DNA of 64,000 nt from positions 1 to 64,000 of the forward strand of contig NZ_ASRY01000292.1 in NCBI RefSeq assembly GCF_000520815.1, written 5' to 3'. Positions 55,746 to 64,000 of the stretch are shown here, in pieces; the stretch's first letter is position 1; every line of letters begins with the position of its first letter. A model generated the notes under the pieces. That model was not told the origin of the DNA. It saw only the letters and a list, made by a program, of their open reading frames with translations, and searched no databases. This DNA comes from Paenibacillus maysiensis. Lineage in GTDB: Bacteria > Bacillota > Bacilli > Paenibacillales > Paenibacillaceae. The position numbers were made by a program, and so were the translations under genes.

Positions 55746-56369
55746 CTAATTCTTCACTATGATATATCTTAATGTATACTCACTATTCTGATTATCTCTA
55801 TAATGTAAGGTCTCAATTGTTGACCCTGTTTCAATAACCTCTAGCCCTCTAAAGTGTTCTCGCAAATCCTCTTCACTGAAAAAATGGGCAAACTTATTTC
55901 TTTTGTATTCATACGTTCCTTCTTCTATTTCTCGACCAATCCCATTATTTTTATCTTCGTCAGAAAAACATGTGAAATACATCAAGCTGGGATGGTTCAA
56001 TTTCTGAATACAATTGCTGATTAATATGTTGCGTTCTGGGGATAAGAATAAATGCAATAAATCAAAACAATAAATTGCATCGTATTTCTTATCTCTTCCA
56101 ATACTACTTAAAATAGAACCTTGCATAAAATGAGTGTCCTGGTCCCAATTCATAGCTATCTCGATTGCATCTTTCGATAATTCTATCCCATCAACTTGAA
56201 AAATTGATGAAAAAGCTTTTGTGTTTCTTCCATATCCTGATCCAGGTACTAATATTGTTTTGATATTATGCTTCCTAAAAATATCAATTGCGTGATATGT
56301 GGTTCGACTAGGGGCACTCCCCCAAATCATACCTTCATTCCGATATCTCTTCTCCCAATAATCTTCCAT
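55746..56369 (-). CDS. SAM-dependent methyltransferase, class I
   Basis: A protein of 207 residues. YWEKRYRNEGMIWGSAPS at the start, SAM-binding ILVPGSGYGRNTKAF (about 39-53), acidic VDGIELSKDAIEIA, and YDAIYCFDLLHLF. Resembles TehB/thiopurine-type small methyltransferases; substrate unknown. AT-rich, in the cassette series between E4 and E5. Confidence 0.85.
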   Translation of the reverse strand: MEDYWEKRYRNEGMIWGSAPSRTTYHAIDIFRKHNIKTILVPGSGYGRNTKAFSSIFQVDGIELSKDAIEIAMNWDQDTHFMQGSILSSIGRDKKYDAIYCFDLLHLFLSPERNILISNCIQKLNHPSLMYFTCFSDEDKNNGIGREIEEGTYEYKRNKFAHFFSEEDLREHFRGLEVIETGSTIETLHYRDNQNSEYTLRYIIVKN

Positions 56370-56431
56370 ATCATCATTCCTTCAAGTATTTTTTCATAGT
56401 CTTTTAATCCTTATCATACTTTGAGCAATTT

Positions 56432-56580
56432 CAGCTAACGTTTCTGTATTCACGATATTGATCTTCCTTAGATAGTTCCTATCTTAGGAAGATCAACGTG
56501 TACGGCTGCTTCCACATCTCCGAAATCCTCCTGCCGGACCGAGAGCCGAATGGCCCGAAGCGTGAATATTATGTTATATG
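56432..56580 (-). repeat. attC-like cassette element E5
   Basis: CAGCTAACGTTTCTGTATTC (plus CACG) pairs with the complement of CGTGAATATTATGTTATATG, the cleanest terminal stem of the set. Interior: GATCTTCCT...AGGAAGATC, CGGC/GCCG around CTCCGAAATCC, and GCCGAATGGC. Confidence 0.7.
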
Positions 56581-56643
56581 AGTTACACGCCTCCCTGCAA
56601 TACAATCACTAAGGTTCTTTAATCCATTTTTCTTTCCGAGCAA

Positions 56644-56895
56644 TTAATAATTCATATTTCCTTTATTTATTATTGCAGCATCAAACATCCATATATTATC
56701 CAAGTCGTTCTGTATTAACGCTTCCCAAGGACGGCCATCCTCATCTATCTCCCATTCTAGTTCACTAAAAACAGAAATTATTTCAGCGTCTTTAATCCCA
56801 CAGTCATTTAATGCGATTATAAAGTCAAGCATGATCTCTTTTATATTACTTTGATCGCACTTTATATAGGTTTGGATTTGAGAATATTCTGGCAT
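56644..56895 (-). CDS. Small acidic protein, unknown
   Basis: A protein of 83 residues, soluble, acidic (SELEWEIDEDGRPWEALIQ). No motif recognised. It has the same strand, AT-rich base use and spacing as the other cassette genes and is followed by element E5. Confidence 0.55.
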   Translation of the reverse strand: MPEYSQIQTYIKCDQSNIKEIMLDFIIALNDCGIKDAEIISVFSELEWEIDEDGRPWEALIQNDLDNIWMFDAAIINKGNMNY

Positions 56896-56927
56896 CTCAT
56901 TCCCTCATTTCATCATTGCGTGTACTT

Positions 56928-57001
56928 CAACTAACATCTAATCTATGTACTTCGTAAATACTGCACCTTCAAGTTAGTATCTGAACTACATATATGATAA
57001 C
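56928..57001 (-). repeat. Degenerate attC-like end E6
   Basis: CAACTAACATCTAATCTATG and ACTACATATATGATAAC are similar to E-element ends but imperfectly paired, and the interior hairpins are missing. It would mark the outer edge of the cassette run. Confidence 0.3.
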
Positions 57002-57059
57002 TCACTCAGTTCCACTTGCGAAGAAAAAATTGGTGAAAAAGGAATATTAAACAGAGTGC

Positions 57060-57185
57060 TCAAGCTTCCATATCCATGTGATCCAGCAGGCTCTGAATAC
57101 ACTGGATATTTTTCGTGCTGACATGCTTATAGCGCTGCGTTATAACTACTACTAAATTAAGCGTTGAGTTTTTACTCTCCCCCAC
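57060..57185 (-). CDS. Possible 41-residue peptide
   Basis: A GTG at 57185 begins an open frame with TLNLVVVITQRYKHVSTKN and QSLLDHMDMEA before the stop. No good ribosome-binding site, and it follows a terminator. It may be a chance frame or a remnant; no family is recognised. Confidence 0.2.
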   Translation of the reverse strand: MGESKNSTLNLVVVITQRYKHVSTKNIQCIQSLLDHMDMEA

Positions 57186-57194
57186 CTCTACGTT

Positions 57195-57243
57195 ACAAAA
57201 AAAAGAAGTTACATGGCCTAGTCTCGGACTAGTTCAGTAACTC
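57195..57243 (-). terminator. Terminator of the lplBC genes
   Basis: GTTACTGAACTAGTC pairs with GACTAGGCCATGTAAC (inner mismatches), followed on the minus strand by TTCTTTTTTTT. Lies 34 nt past the LplC stop. Confidence 0.75.
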
Positions 57244-57276
57244 CCTTTTCAAACCCTATTTCAATAGGTAGATTTA

Positions 57277-58149
57277 TTATTCTTTTACTGCCCCGACCAC
57301 GATCCCGGTCACAAAATAACGTTGCAGAAACGGATACACGAGCAGGATCGGCAGTGCACTGATAAAGATTTGCGAGGCCCGAATGGTTCGCTGGGACAGA
57401 TTGGCGACGGCTTCCGGGTCGAGCTTGGACATGTCGGCCTGAACGATAATCGTCTGCATAAATGTCGCCAGCGGAAGCTTTTCTGAATCTCGAATATAGA
57501 TCATCCCGTCAAAATAAGAGTTCCAATGTCCGACCATCATGAATAGGGAAACCGTGGCAATGACGGGTATGGAGACGGGTAAATATATTTTGATAAAAGT
57601 CTGCAAATGCCCTGCCCCATCAATAAAAGCGGCTTCCTCCAGATCCTTGGGTACGGTACGGAAGAAATTAAGCAGCAGAATAATGTTAAATACCGCAACC
57701 AATCCAGGCAGAATCAATGCCAGCAATGTATTCATCAGTCCAAGCTTCAGAATCAGAATGTAGCCCGGAATGAGACCACCGCTGAATAACATGGTGATGA
57801 CAAAATACCAAAGGTAGATATTGCGTGCACGGAAGACTCGCGTCTCCTTGGAGAGCGCATACGCTGCAATCGTATTTACCACTAACGCAAGTCCCGTTCC
57901 AAGTACCGTCCGCTCCACAGACACCCACAAGGAGGAGAGGAAATTGGCATTATCAAACGTCTTGGCATAGGCTTCAAGCGTAAAGCCAATCGGCCAGAAC
58001 GTAACCAGTCCGGCATTGGCAGGTGCGGATGCGCTAAGAGATACCATGAGCAAGTGATATAAAGGCAGCAAGCAGAGCACCGAAAGGATGGTCAGGAACA
58101 CATTATTGAATATGCTGAATACTCGATATGGAATCGTTTTATGGTACAT
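57277..58149 (-). CDS. Carbohydrate ABC permease (LplC-like)
   Basis: A protein of 290 residues with six membrane helices. Permease loop EEAAFIDGAGHLQTFIKIYLPVS-type (EEAAFIDGAGHLQTFIKIYL) near residue 190 and the family C-terminal RYFVTGIVVGAVKE. Pairs with the LplB-like permease encoded 16 nt upstream. The ATPase is not in the window, as is usual for this family, which shares MsmX-type ATPases. Confidence 0.9.
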   Translation of the reverse strand: MYHKTIPYRVFSIFNNVFLTILSVLCLLPLYHLLMVSLSASAPANAGLVTFWPIGFTLEAYAKTFDNANFLSSLWVSVERTVLGTGLALVVNTIAAYALSKETRVFRARNIYLWYFVITMLFSGGLIPGYILILKLGLMNTLLALILPGLVAVFNIILLLNFFRTVPKDLEEAAFIDGAGHLQTFIKIYLPVSIPVIATVSLFMMVGHWNSYFDGMIYIRDSEKLPLATFMQTIIVQADMSKLDPEAVANLSQRTIRASQIFISALPILLVYPFLQRYFVTGIVVGAVKE

Positions 58150-58165
58150 CGGCTCGTCATCCTTT

Positions 58166-59128
58166 CTAGAAAATTCTGTACCCCGCGAATCGGTAGGCCA
58201 GTCGGTATGAGATCACGATCAGGATTAAGCTAATAACCGATTTAAATAAATTCACGGCGGTAGCGAAGCTGAACTGCCCACTAAGCAGACCTTCCCTGTA
58301 CACAAAAGTATCGATGATATCCGCTTGCTGATAGATTAATGGACTATATAAGTTAAAGATCTGATCGAAGTTTGCATTGAGCACATTGCCTAGTGCCAGG
58401 GTTGCGATCACGATCCCAATCGGAATAAGCGCCGGGATGGTAATATACATCGTCTGCTTCCAGCGCCCCGCCCCATCCACTTCAGCCGCTTCATAGAGTG
58501 ACGGATTAATACCGGACAGTGCCGCCAGGAAAATGATCGTGTTGAAGCCAAACTCCTTCCAGACATCACTTGCAATGATCGTAAAGCGGAACCAGTTGCC
58601 ATCCCCCAGGAAGAAAATCGGCTTGATGCCGAATACAGAGGAAAGGAATTGATTGATGATCCCTGTCTGGGCCAGAATATCGATCAGAATGCCTGATAGC
58701 GTAACCCAAGACAAAAAGTGCGGAAGATACACGAGTGTTTGAATGGTTCTTTTGAGCGCCATCTTCCTGACCTCATTCAACAATAATGCGAAGATAAACG
58801 GAATAATCAGGTTCATTACAATTTTGGAGCAGGCAAAAAACAGCGTATTCCACGTAATTTGCAGGAAATAATCATTCTCCCACATGTACCTAAAATGCTT
58901 CAGTCCGACCCATTCAGAATTAAAAAAACCCAGTGCAGGTTTATAGTCTTGAAATGCCATAAGAATCCCGGACATCGGAATATACGAAAAAATAAAAACC
59001 ATAATGGCCGCCGGCAACACCATCAAGTGGAGAATCCATGGTTGTTTATAGACTTTCTTTTTTCTTCTATTCGGCTTGCTTCCAATGTTCGCCTGCGGCA
59101 CCCGGTTAGCCTCCATATTAGCCTCCAT
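58166..59128 (-). CDS. Carbohydrate ABC permease (LplB-like)
   Basis: About 320 residues with six membrane helices; loop YEAAEVDGAGRWKQTMYITI. A short basic N-terminal tail (RRKKKVYKQPW) precedes the first helix. ATG at 59128 has AGGAG at 6 nt; MEAN is encoded twice in tandem, so a second ATG at 59116 is also possible. Divergent from the sensor kinase gene. Confidence 0.88.
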   Translation of the reverse strand: MEANMEANRVPQANIGSKPNRRKKKVYKQPWILHLMVLPAAIMVFIFSYIPMSGILMAFQDYKPALGFFNSEWVGLKHFRYMWENDYFLQITWNTLFFACSKIVMNLIIPFIFALLLNEVRKMALKRTIQTLVYLPHFLSWVTLSGILIDILAQTGIINQFLSSVFGIKPIFFLGDGNWFRFTIIASDVWKEFGFNTIIFLAALSGINPSLYEAAEVDGAGRWKQTMYITIPALIPIGIVIATLALGNVLNANFDQIFNLYSPLIYQQADIIDTFVYREGLLSGQFSFATAVNLFKSVISLILIVISYRLAYRFAGYRIF

Positions 59129-59271
59129 AGCGCTCTCCTGTTCCCAAAAAAGTTTTTGTGTGTAATGAGGATCTCTGCTATAAATAGTATCAGGCAATTC
59201 TCAGGTCTGACTATATAACATTGTTAGGATGGATATGGTTTTGTTAGGAATATCGATTAAAGGAGACTTTT

Positions 59272-61071
59272 ATGAATATATGGAAGCGCTTTATATTATT
59301 CCAAGGAACGGCTCGATCCCGGTTTAGTCTGTTTGCCAAAATAAACTGCTTAATCGTGGTTTTGTTCATCCCCATTATTATCATGTATACCTACTCGAAC
59401 AATGTCACCTACGATGTCGTAAGCAAAGAGCTGCAAATATCCAATACCAAACAGCTCACGTTTTTATCCAGTCAAATCGATTCCCGCATTAATCAGATGA
59501 TGGATTTCAGTCTTATTCTCTCTAGAGATCCCAATGTCAGGGCATTCAATGGTTTGAACATGTGGGATGATCTTTATGACCAGATGCAGACCCGATATGT
59601 CATTCAGGAAAAGATCATGCTTCAATCCGGGGTCACCGATATATGGCCCACCCGATATGCTGTGTATTCACAGCAGAACCAAGATGTCATCGCCAACTAC
59701 AACAGATCATCAGGGTATGATGAGAATTACCTAAAAAGAAATATGAGTGGCCAATGGACATATGGTGATCATGGTGCGGAATCTCAAGAGGAGCTTCAAT
59801 GCTTTTACTGGTTCTTTACCGATTCCTTGGCCCAGCCGGGGATGTTGACGGGAAGCAACCTGGTGATTGAAGCCAGCTTCAGTTATGAGAACATTCAGAA
59901 CATGCTGGATGCGTACAAGAAAGGTGGACAAGGCGATCCCTTCTTTTATCACAAAGGGAATTCGCCCATTCTGAACCGCAGTGCAGACAAGCAGCTATCC
60001 GAAGAACTCATTCGTTATCTGGATACTTACTCCCCGGAGGACACTACACCGGATGTCGTGAAGCTGAATGGGAAGAACTATCTGGTCAGTTCTGTAAGGT
60101 CTTCATATTTGGATTGGCATTTAGTAGATGTGGTCCCACTCTATCAGATCCTGCAACCCATTTCACTCAGTCGGAACCTGTTCTATCTCTCTATGATTCT
60201 GCTATTTGTTGTGGGCATTTCCGCTTCAATACTACTGTACAGAAACGTTCAATATCCGATCAAAAAGCTGATCCAGGGCTTACGGCGTGTGCAGCGGGGA
60301 GACTATTCCGTACGTCTGCATAGCAAGGATCAGAATGAGTTCTCATTTCTGTTTCATCGATTTAATGATATGTCTCATCAAATTCAAGATCTGATCGAGA
60401 ATGTATTTCATGAAAAGATCAGAGCCCGGGAAGCTACGCTAAAGCAGCTGCAGGCGCAGATCAATCCCCATTTTCTGTATAACTGCCTTGGCTATATCAT
60501 CAATATGGCCCAGATGAAGGATGAAGAAGCGGTCATTTCTATGGCTTATAACTTAAGTGCGTACTATCGCTATACCACCCGAGTGGAACGAGAAACGTCT
60601 TCTTTGAAGGAAGAAATCAAGCTGCTCGTCAACTATTTGGATATCCAAAAGCTGCGCAATGGGAGAATTGAATATCATATCGATATCCCTGAGCATATGC
60701 TTAGCCAGTCTGTTCCACGTTTAATGCTTCAACCGATTGTGGAAAATTCGGTCATTCACGGCGTAGCGAAGTCGTATTCATCTGGTGAAATCCGAATTAG
60801 CGGGGAAAGCTCGGACGGTTTCTGCAAAATTTACATTGATGACGACGGACCCGGCCTGAGCCCGGATCAGTTGGAAGCTCTGAATCGTAAAATGCAGCAG
60901 CCGCTGCAGGAGGAAATGGGCTGTGGTCTCTGGAATACGAACCAGCGGATCATGCACCTATTCGGCAATCAGTCATGCCTTATTTTCAAGCCGTCCCCGC
61001 TCGGCGGATTCCAAACAGAGATCATCTGGGAGATTCCAACAGAGGAAGAAAATCATAACGATATAAGTTGA
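59272..61071 (+). CDS. YesM-family sensor histidine kinase
   Basis: A protein of 599 residues. Helix at about 23-43, extracellular dCache-type sensor, second helix at about 300-322, HAMP (about 325-378), then the His_kinase motif INPHFLYN (phosphorylated His about 399) and an HATPase domain (VENSVIHG, DDDGPGLS, GLWNTNQRI). Pairs with the YesN regulator downstream to sense sugars. Its stop codon lies inside palindrome element C, which separates it from its partner. Confidence 0.92.
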   Translation: MNIWKRFILFQGTARSRFSLFAKINCLIVVLFIPIIIMYTYSNNVTYDVVSKELQISNTKQLTFLSSQIDSRINQMMDFSLILSRDPNVRAFNGLNMWDDLYDQMQTRYVIQEKIMLQSGVTDIWPTRYAVYSQQNQDVIANYNRSSGYDENYLKRNMSGQWTYGDHGAESQEELQCFYWFFTDSLAQPGMLTGSNLVIEASFSYENIQNMLDAYKKGGQGDPFFYHKGNSPILNRSADKQLSEELIRYLDTYSPEDTTPDVVKLNGKNYLVSSVRSSYLDWHLVDVVPLYQILQPISLSRNLFYLSMILLFVVGISASILLYRNVQYPIKKLIQGLRRVQRGDYSVRLHSKDQNEFSFLFHRFNDMSHQIQDLIENVFHEKIRAREATLKQLQAQINPHFLYNCLGYIINMAQMKDEEAVISMAYNLSAYYRYTTRVERETSSLKEEIKLLVNYLDIQKLRNGRIEYHIDIPEHMLSQSVPRLMLQPIVENSVIHGVAKSYSSGEIRISGESSDGFCKIYIDDDGPGLSPDQLEALNRKMQQPLQEEMGCGLWNTNQRIMHLFGNQSCLIFKPSPLGGFQTEIIWEIPTEEENHNDIS

Positions 61072-61282
61072 ACTAAACATTTACACGATAACGGAGAGGG
61101 CAGATCTGGAGAAGCGAAGCGTTCGCCTAAAAGCTTTCTGAAAGAAAGCTACATCGGAAGCATAGGCTTATCCCCGGATTTCCCCTTTTGTAAGGGATTC
61201 AAAAAATCTGGGGATAACAGCGATCGGAAGATGGTTCTGACCGCGCAGTGGTCTCGTGTAAAATCATTCGTTCAACTTATAT
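61061..61282 (+). repeat. Nested-palindrome element, copy C
   Basis: About 220 nt between kinase and regulator genes. Outer stem: ATATAAGTTGAAC and TTTACACGA at the left with complements at 61254-61282. Conserved blocks GAAGCGAAGCGTTCGCCT (61111-61128) and AACAGCGATCGGAAGATGG (61216-61234). Inner stem TTATCCCC-GATTT / AAATC-GGGGATAA, plus an extra hairpin AGCTTTCT/AGAAAGCT not seen in A or B. Confidence 0.75.
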
Positions 61283-61309
61283 ATACTAACCATCAAGGAG
61301 ACAAATAAC

Positions 61310-62923
61310 ATGCAGATGATCATCGTAGACGATGAAGCACACTGGGTAGATAACCTTTCCATGACCAAACCCTGGCACACGCTGGGGATTGAACATGTGC
61401 ATAAAGCTTACTCAGCACATGAAGCACTACAAATTATCGATACGCACCCCATTGATATTGTGATCTCGGATATTCAGATGCCCGAAATGACAGGGATTGA
61501 ACTGATCGAACGGATCAGAGTCCGTGACAAAAAAATAAAGTGTATTCTTTTATCTGGATATTCCGAATTCGATTACGCCAAAAAAGCCATCCAGTACGAG
61601 GCCGTTGATTACTTGCTGAAACCCCCGACTGACGATGAATTGATGGGCGCTGTTCAAAAGGCCATTGATCAATTAAACACAGAATGGGAGCTCATAAGCT
61701 CACTTAAACGAACCCAGTTTACCCTTCGGGAGAATCTGCCCCATTTACGTGGTCGACTACTCCTTGAGGCCTTACAGGGACATCGATTCGCAGCCGGCGA
61801 ATGGGAACGGAAACTTACGAATTACGATCTGCCCTTCCACGCCGGAGATTACGCATCATTAATGCTTGTACGTATGGAAGAAGAATTCAGGCACTATGAC
61901 AACAACGATCAAACCTTGATCGAATATGCAGTCATCAATATGGCTGAAGAGATTATGGGTGAGTTTATGGAAGTCTGGGGCGTGAAGGAGGAACATGGAT
62001 ATCTGGTGTTTCTGCTTCAACTTAAAGAGAACGATACCGACATTGGAAAAGAAACTATACTGGAGAAGCTTTCCGTGCAGCTTCAGTCTAAGGTCAAGCA
62101 GTTCCTAAAGGGTTCCCTCTCCATCGTCATCACCGAATGGTTCCCGTTTCCAGAACAGCTATATGACCGCTTTCGGCAGGCCTCGGCTTATTTCCGGCAA
62201 ATTGTCGGAGATGAGCGCGAATTCGTGATGCGGGTCAGTGACGTGGAAACGCCCGCAGCGCAAGGCCCCCTGGATGTCCTGTATACTCCGCCCTCTTTCA
62301 TTCATCTGTTGGAAAGCGGGCAATGGGATGCCGCAGAAGAAAAAATAGTAGCCGTCTGTGAGGAACTGGATAAGAAATGGTCGGAATCGTGGGAGCATTG
62401 TATGGAGGCAGGCTTTTTAATTACGGCTTCTTTCACCAATCTCGCACACCGAAATAGGCTTACTCTGGCTACCTTAATGGGTAGCGATATTGAGTGGCTG
62501 CAGAGCGGGAAAGCTTTCTCCACCATCAGTAAACTGCGAAAATGGTCGCTTAGTGTGCTCGGCAAACTCAAGGAAGGCACGTCCAACGAAATCAAAGACA
62601 TACGTTCCGAGTATGTGAGAAAGATTCAGGATTTTACGGATAAAAACCTGCATCTGGATGTTTCCCTCCGTGTACTGGCCGACCATGTCAATCTGCATCC
62701 GACCCATTTGTCCAAGATTTATAAGATTGAAACTGGTGAAGGCATAAGTGATTATATCTCGCGCCTGCGCATGGATCGTGCCTGTCACAAGCTGAAAATG
62801 ACCACCAAAAAAGTATATGAAATCAGCATGGAGATTGGATATATGGACCCTGCTTATTTTATCAAGGTGTTCAAACGCCAGTTTGGGGTCACGCCGCAGG
62901 AGTACAGAGACCATCATAAATAG
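61310..62923 (+). CDS. YesN-family response regulator, AraC type
   Basis: A protein of 537 residues. Receiver domain with phosphoacceptor D54 (VISDIQMPEM) and K105 region (YLLKPP); a 280-residue middle region; C-terminal AraC double HTH (VSLRVLADHVNLHPTHLS; VYEISMEIGYMDPAYFIKVF). Expected to activate the adjacent lpl transport genes. Starts 238 nt after the kinase stop, unusually far for this pair. Confidence 0.92.
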   Translation: MQMIIVDDEAHWVDNLSMTKPWHTLGIEHVHKAYSAHEALQIIDTHPIDIVISDIQMPEMTGIELIERIRVRDKKIKCILLSGYSEFDYAKKAIQYEAVDYLLKPPTDDELMGAVQKAIDQLNTEWELISSLKRTQFTLRENLPHLRGRLLLEALQGHRFAAGEWERKLTNYDLPFHAGDYASLMLVRMEEEFRHYDNNDQTLIEYAVINMAEEIMGEFMEVWGVKEEHGYLVFLLQLKENDTDIGKETILEKLSVQLQSKVKQFLKGSLSIVITEWFPFPEQLYDRFRQASAYFRQIVGDEREFVMRVSDVETPAAQGPLDVLYTPPSFIHLLESGQWDAAEEKIVAVCEELDKKWSESWEHCMEAGFLITASFTNLAHRNRLTLATLMGSDIEWLQSGKAFSTISKLRKWSLSVLGKLKEGTSNEIKDIRSEYVRKIQDFTDKNLHLDVSLRVLADHVNLHPTHLSKIYKIETGEGISDYISRLRMDRACHKLKMTTKKVYEISMEIGYMDPAYFIKVFKRQFGVTPQEYRDHHK

Positions 62924-63027
62924 CATGATAGAGTCCTATCGAAACTAAAAAACTCATATAGATGCCATCCCCGCCGACTTGGTACAGTTACACTTGTAAA
63001 GATCATACACCGTAGGGGGATTGAAGA

Positions 63028-64000
63028 ATGATCAAATTCAAAGCATGGTGGTCGCTGCTCATGGTCATCGCACTTATCACAATTACAGCCTGTGGCAGCG
63101 GCGAAACATCCAATGAGAATGCCACGAGCGATAATACGCCGGCGACGGTCGGTTCACCCGAAGCAGAAGCTGCTTTTGCAAAAGGGAAATACGATCCACC
63201 CATTGAGTTCAGTTCGGTGTTGATGCCGAAGAAATACGTTCAAGGGGACACCAAAGAAAATAACGTTCACGATCGGTGGATGCTGGAAACGCTGGGCATG
63301 AAGCATAAAGATACCTGGTATCCGGCCAATGATGATCAATACAAACAAAAGCTTCAGTTGGCCATTGCCTCTGGCGAGAAGCTGCCTGATTTCGTTTCGG
63401 TACCCACCAATGCGGTATTGACCAATCAACTTATTGATTCCGGTCAATTCATTGCCATCGATGAGTTGTTCGACAAGTATGCAAATAAAATTCTGAAAGA
63501 CCACGCGGCAGCGCATCCGGAGCTATGGTACCCTTTCACCAAGGACGGCAAGAAATACAATATGCCGATCCTGGAATACACAGATAATGACGACACGCTG
63601 CTGTGGCTCAGGGAAGATTGGATGGAAAAGCTGAATCTGGAAGCTCCCAAAACCATCGCGGATCTTGAAAATATCATGGATAAATTCAAGAACGAGAACC
63701 CGGATGGCTTAGCACCTAATGAAGTTTTTCCACTCGCAATTTCCTTGAAAAATAATACAAACACCTGGATGGGCTCACTCGATTGGTTATTCGGAGCATA
63801 CGGCACGATCCAGGAGCAGTGGAACAAAGACGCCGATGGCAATCTGGAGTACGGCTCCATTAATCCAGGTGCAAAGCAGGCACTCGCGAAGCTTAGTGAA
63901 TGGATGGAAAAAGGCTATATTCATACCGACTCCGCCCTGTGGGATGAAAGTAAATCTGCGGAGAGCTGGACGAAAGGCGCCGCAGGCATTCTGCCCGGAG
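63028..64000 (+). CDS. Extracellular solute-binding lipoprotein (LplA-like), partial
   Basis: The first 324 residues are visible; the gene continues past the window. Lipobox ITAC (about Cys22), then the family 1 solute-binding fold of LplA type (DNDDTLLWLREDWMEKLNL, NTWMGSLDWLFGAYG). Delivers an oligosaccharide to the permeases on the other strand at 57-59 kb. AGGGGGA precedes the ATG. Confidence 0.88.
   Translation, partial: MIKFKAWWSLLMVIALITITACGSGETSNENATSDNTPATVGSPEAEAAFAKGKYDPPIEFSSVLMPKKYVQGDTKENNVHDRWMLETLGMKHKDTWYPANDDQYKQKLQLAIASGEKLPDFVSVPTNAVLTNQLIDSGQFIAIDELFDKYANKILKDHAAAHPELWYPFTKDGKKYNMPILEYTDNDDTLLWLREDWMEKLNLEAPKTIADLENIMDKFKNENPDGLAPNEVFPLAISLKNNTNTWMGSLDWLFGAYGTIQEQWNKDADGNLEYGSINPGAKQALAKLSEWMEKGYIHTDSALWDESKSAESWTKGAAGILPG

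Noticed and set aside
52610-57276. Integron integrase or other recombinase within the array
   Set aside because: No tyrosine or serine recombinase motif was found on either strand; the weak HVSTKN peptide at 57060-57185 is too short to count.
1-64000. tRNA or rRNA genes
   Set aside because: No cloverleaf with a TTCRA arm or rRNA-like stretch was noticed on either strand; a tRNAscan-SE run would settle this.

Overview
The window looks like chromosome of a Gram-positive spore-former close to Paenibacillus (P. polymyxa-like). The basis is the mix of genes: YesM/YesN two-component pairs beside LplABC-type sugar transport, an SLH-anchored exonuclease, the acetylase lysine pathway (PatA, DapH, DapL), yrhE/yrhD-like formate dehydrogenase genes, and strong Shine-Dalgarno sequences with frequent TTG and GTG starts. 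The genus is inference; there is no rRNA or tRNA here to confirm it.

Region 1 (1-12 kb) is accessory. Two tandem genes for a secreted PPC-type protein come first, and the outer copy has lost its signal peptide. Next is a complete four-gene Wadjet (JetD-JetA-JetB-JetC) plasmid-defence operon on the minus strand with its own promoter and terminator. A solitary type I-C-like CRISPR repeat with a leader-like sequence lies on each side of it. A gene of unknown function sits intact on the far side and as a broken 3' fragment on the near side. An XRE regulator with palindromic operators is transcribed divergently from that unknown gene.

Region 2 (12-24.5 kb) is molybdenum and formate metabolism. 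The minus-strand genes moaA-fdhD-moaD-moaDE fusion-moeB-modA-modB make molybdopterin and take up molybdate. The plus-strand formate dehydrogenase and its DUF1641 partner are preceded by a long leader ending in a perfect 23-bp hairpin plus T-run. Between the two directions lie a Fur-box-like palindrome and an apparently transcribed 37-residue membrane peptide. A frameshifted DUF4395 gene and a sigma-factor remnant flank the region.

Region 3 (24.5-40 kb) holds ordinary chromosomal genes: a KdgT permease with an unusual neighbour (TctC-type binding protein) and a membrane AraC sensor, a chemoreceptor beside a lone BMP lipoprotein, a membrane-anchored Mrr nuclease, aspartase, and the large SLH nuclease.

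Region 4 (40-52 kb) holds patA and, on the other strand, dapH and dapL followed by potABCD. Between the convergent patA and potD genes are two copies of a nested-palindrome element; a third copy lies at 61.1 kb. Then come an EamA transporter, a sulfurtransferase and a Bcr/CflA efflux pump.

Region 5 (52-57 kb) is visibly AT-rich and is the most unusual part. Single small genes, all on the minus strand (broken retropepsin pair, DinB, GrpB, DUF5662, methyltransferase, unknown), are each followed by an attC-like structured element of about 120-160 bp. It resembles a gene-cassette array, but no integrase is in the window.

Region 6 (57-64 kb) is an oligosaccharide uptake locus: LplC and LplB permeases leftward; YesM kinase, YesN regulator and the start of the LplA binding protein rightward.
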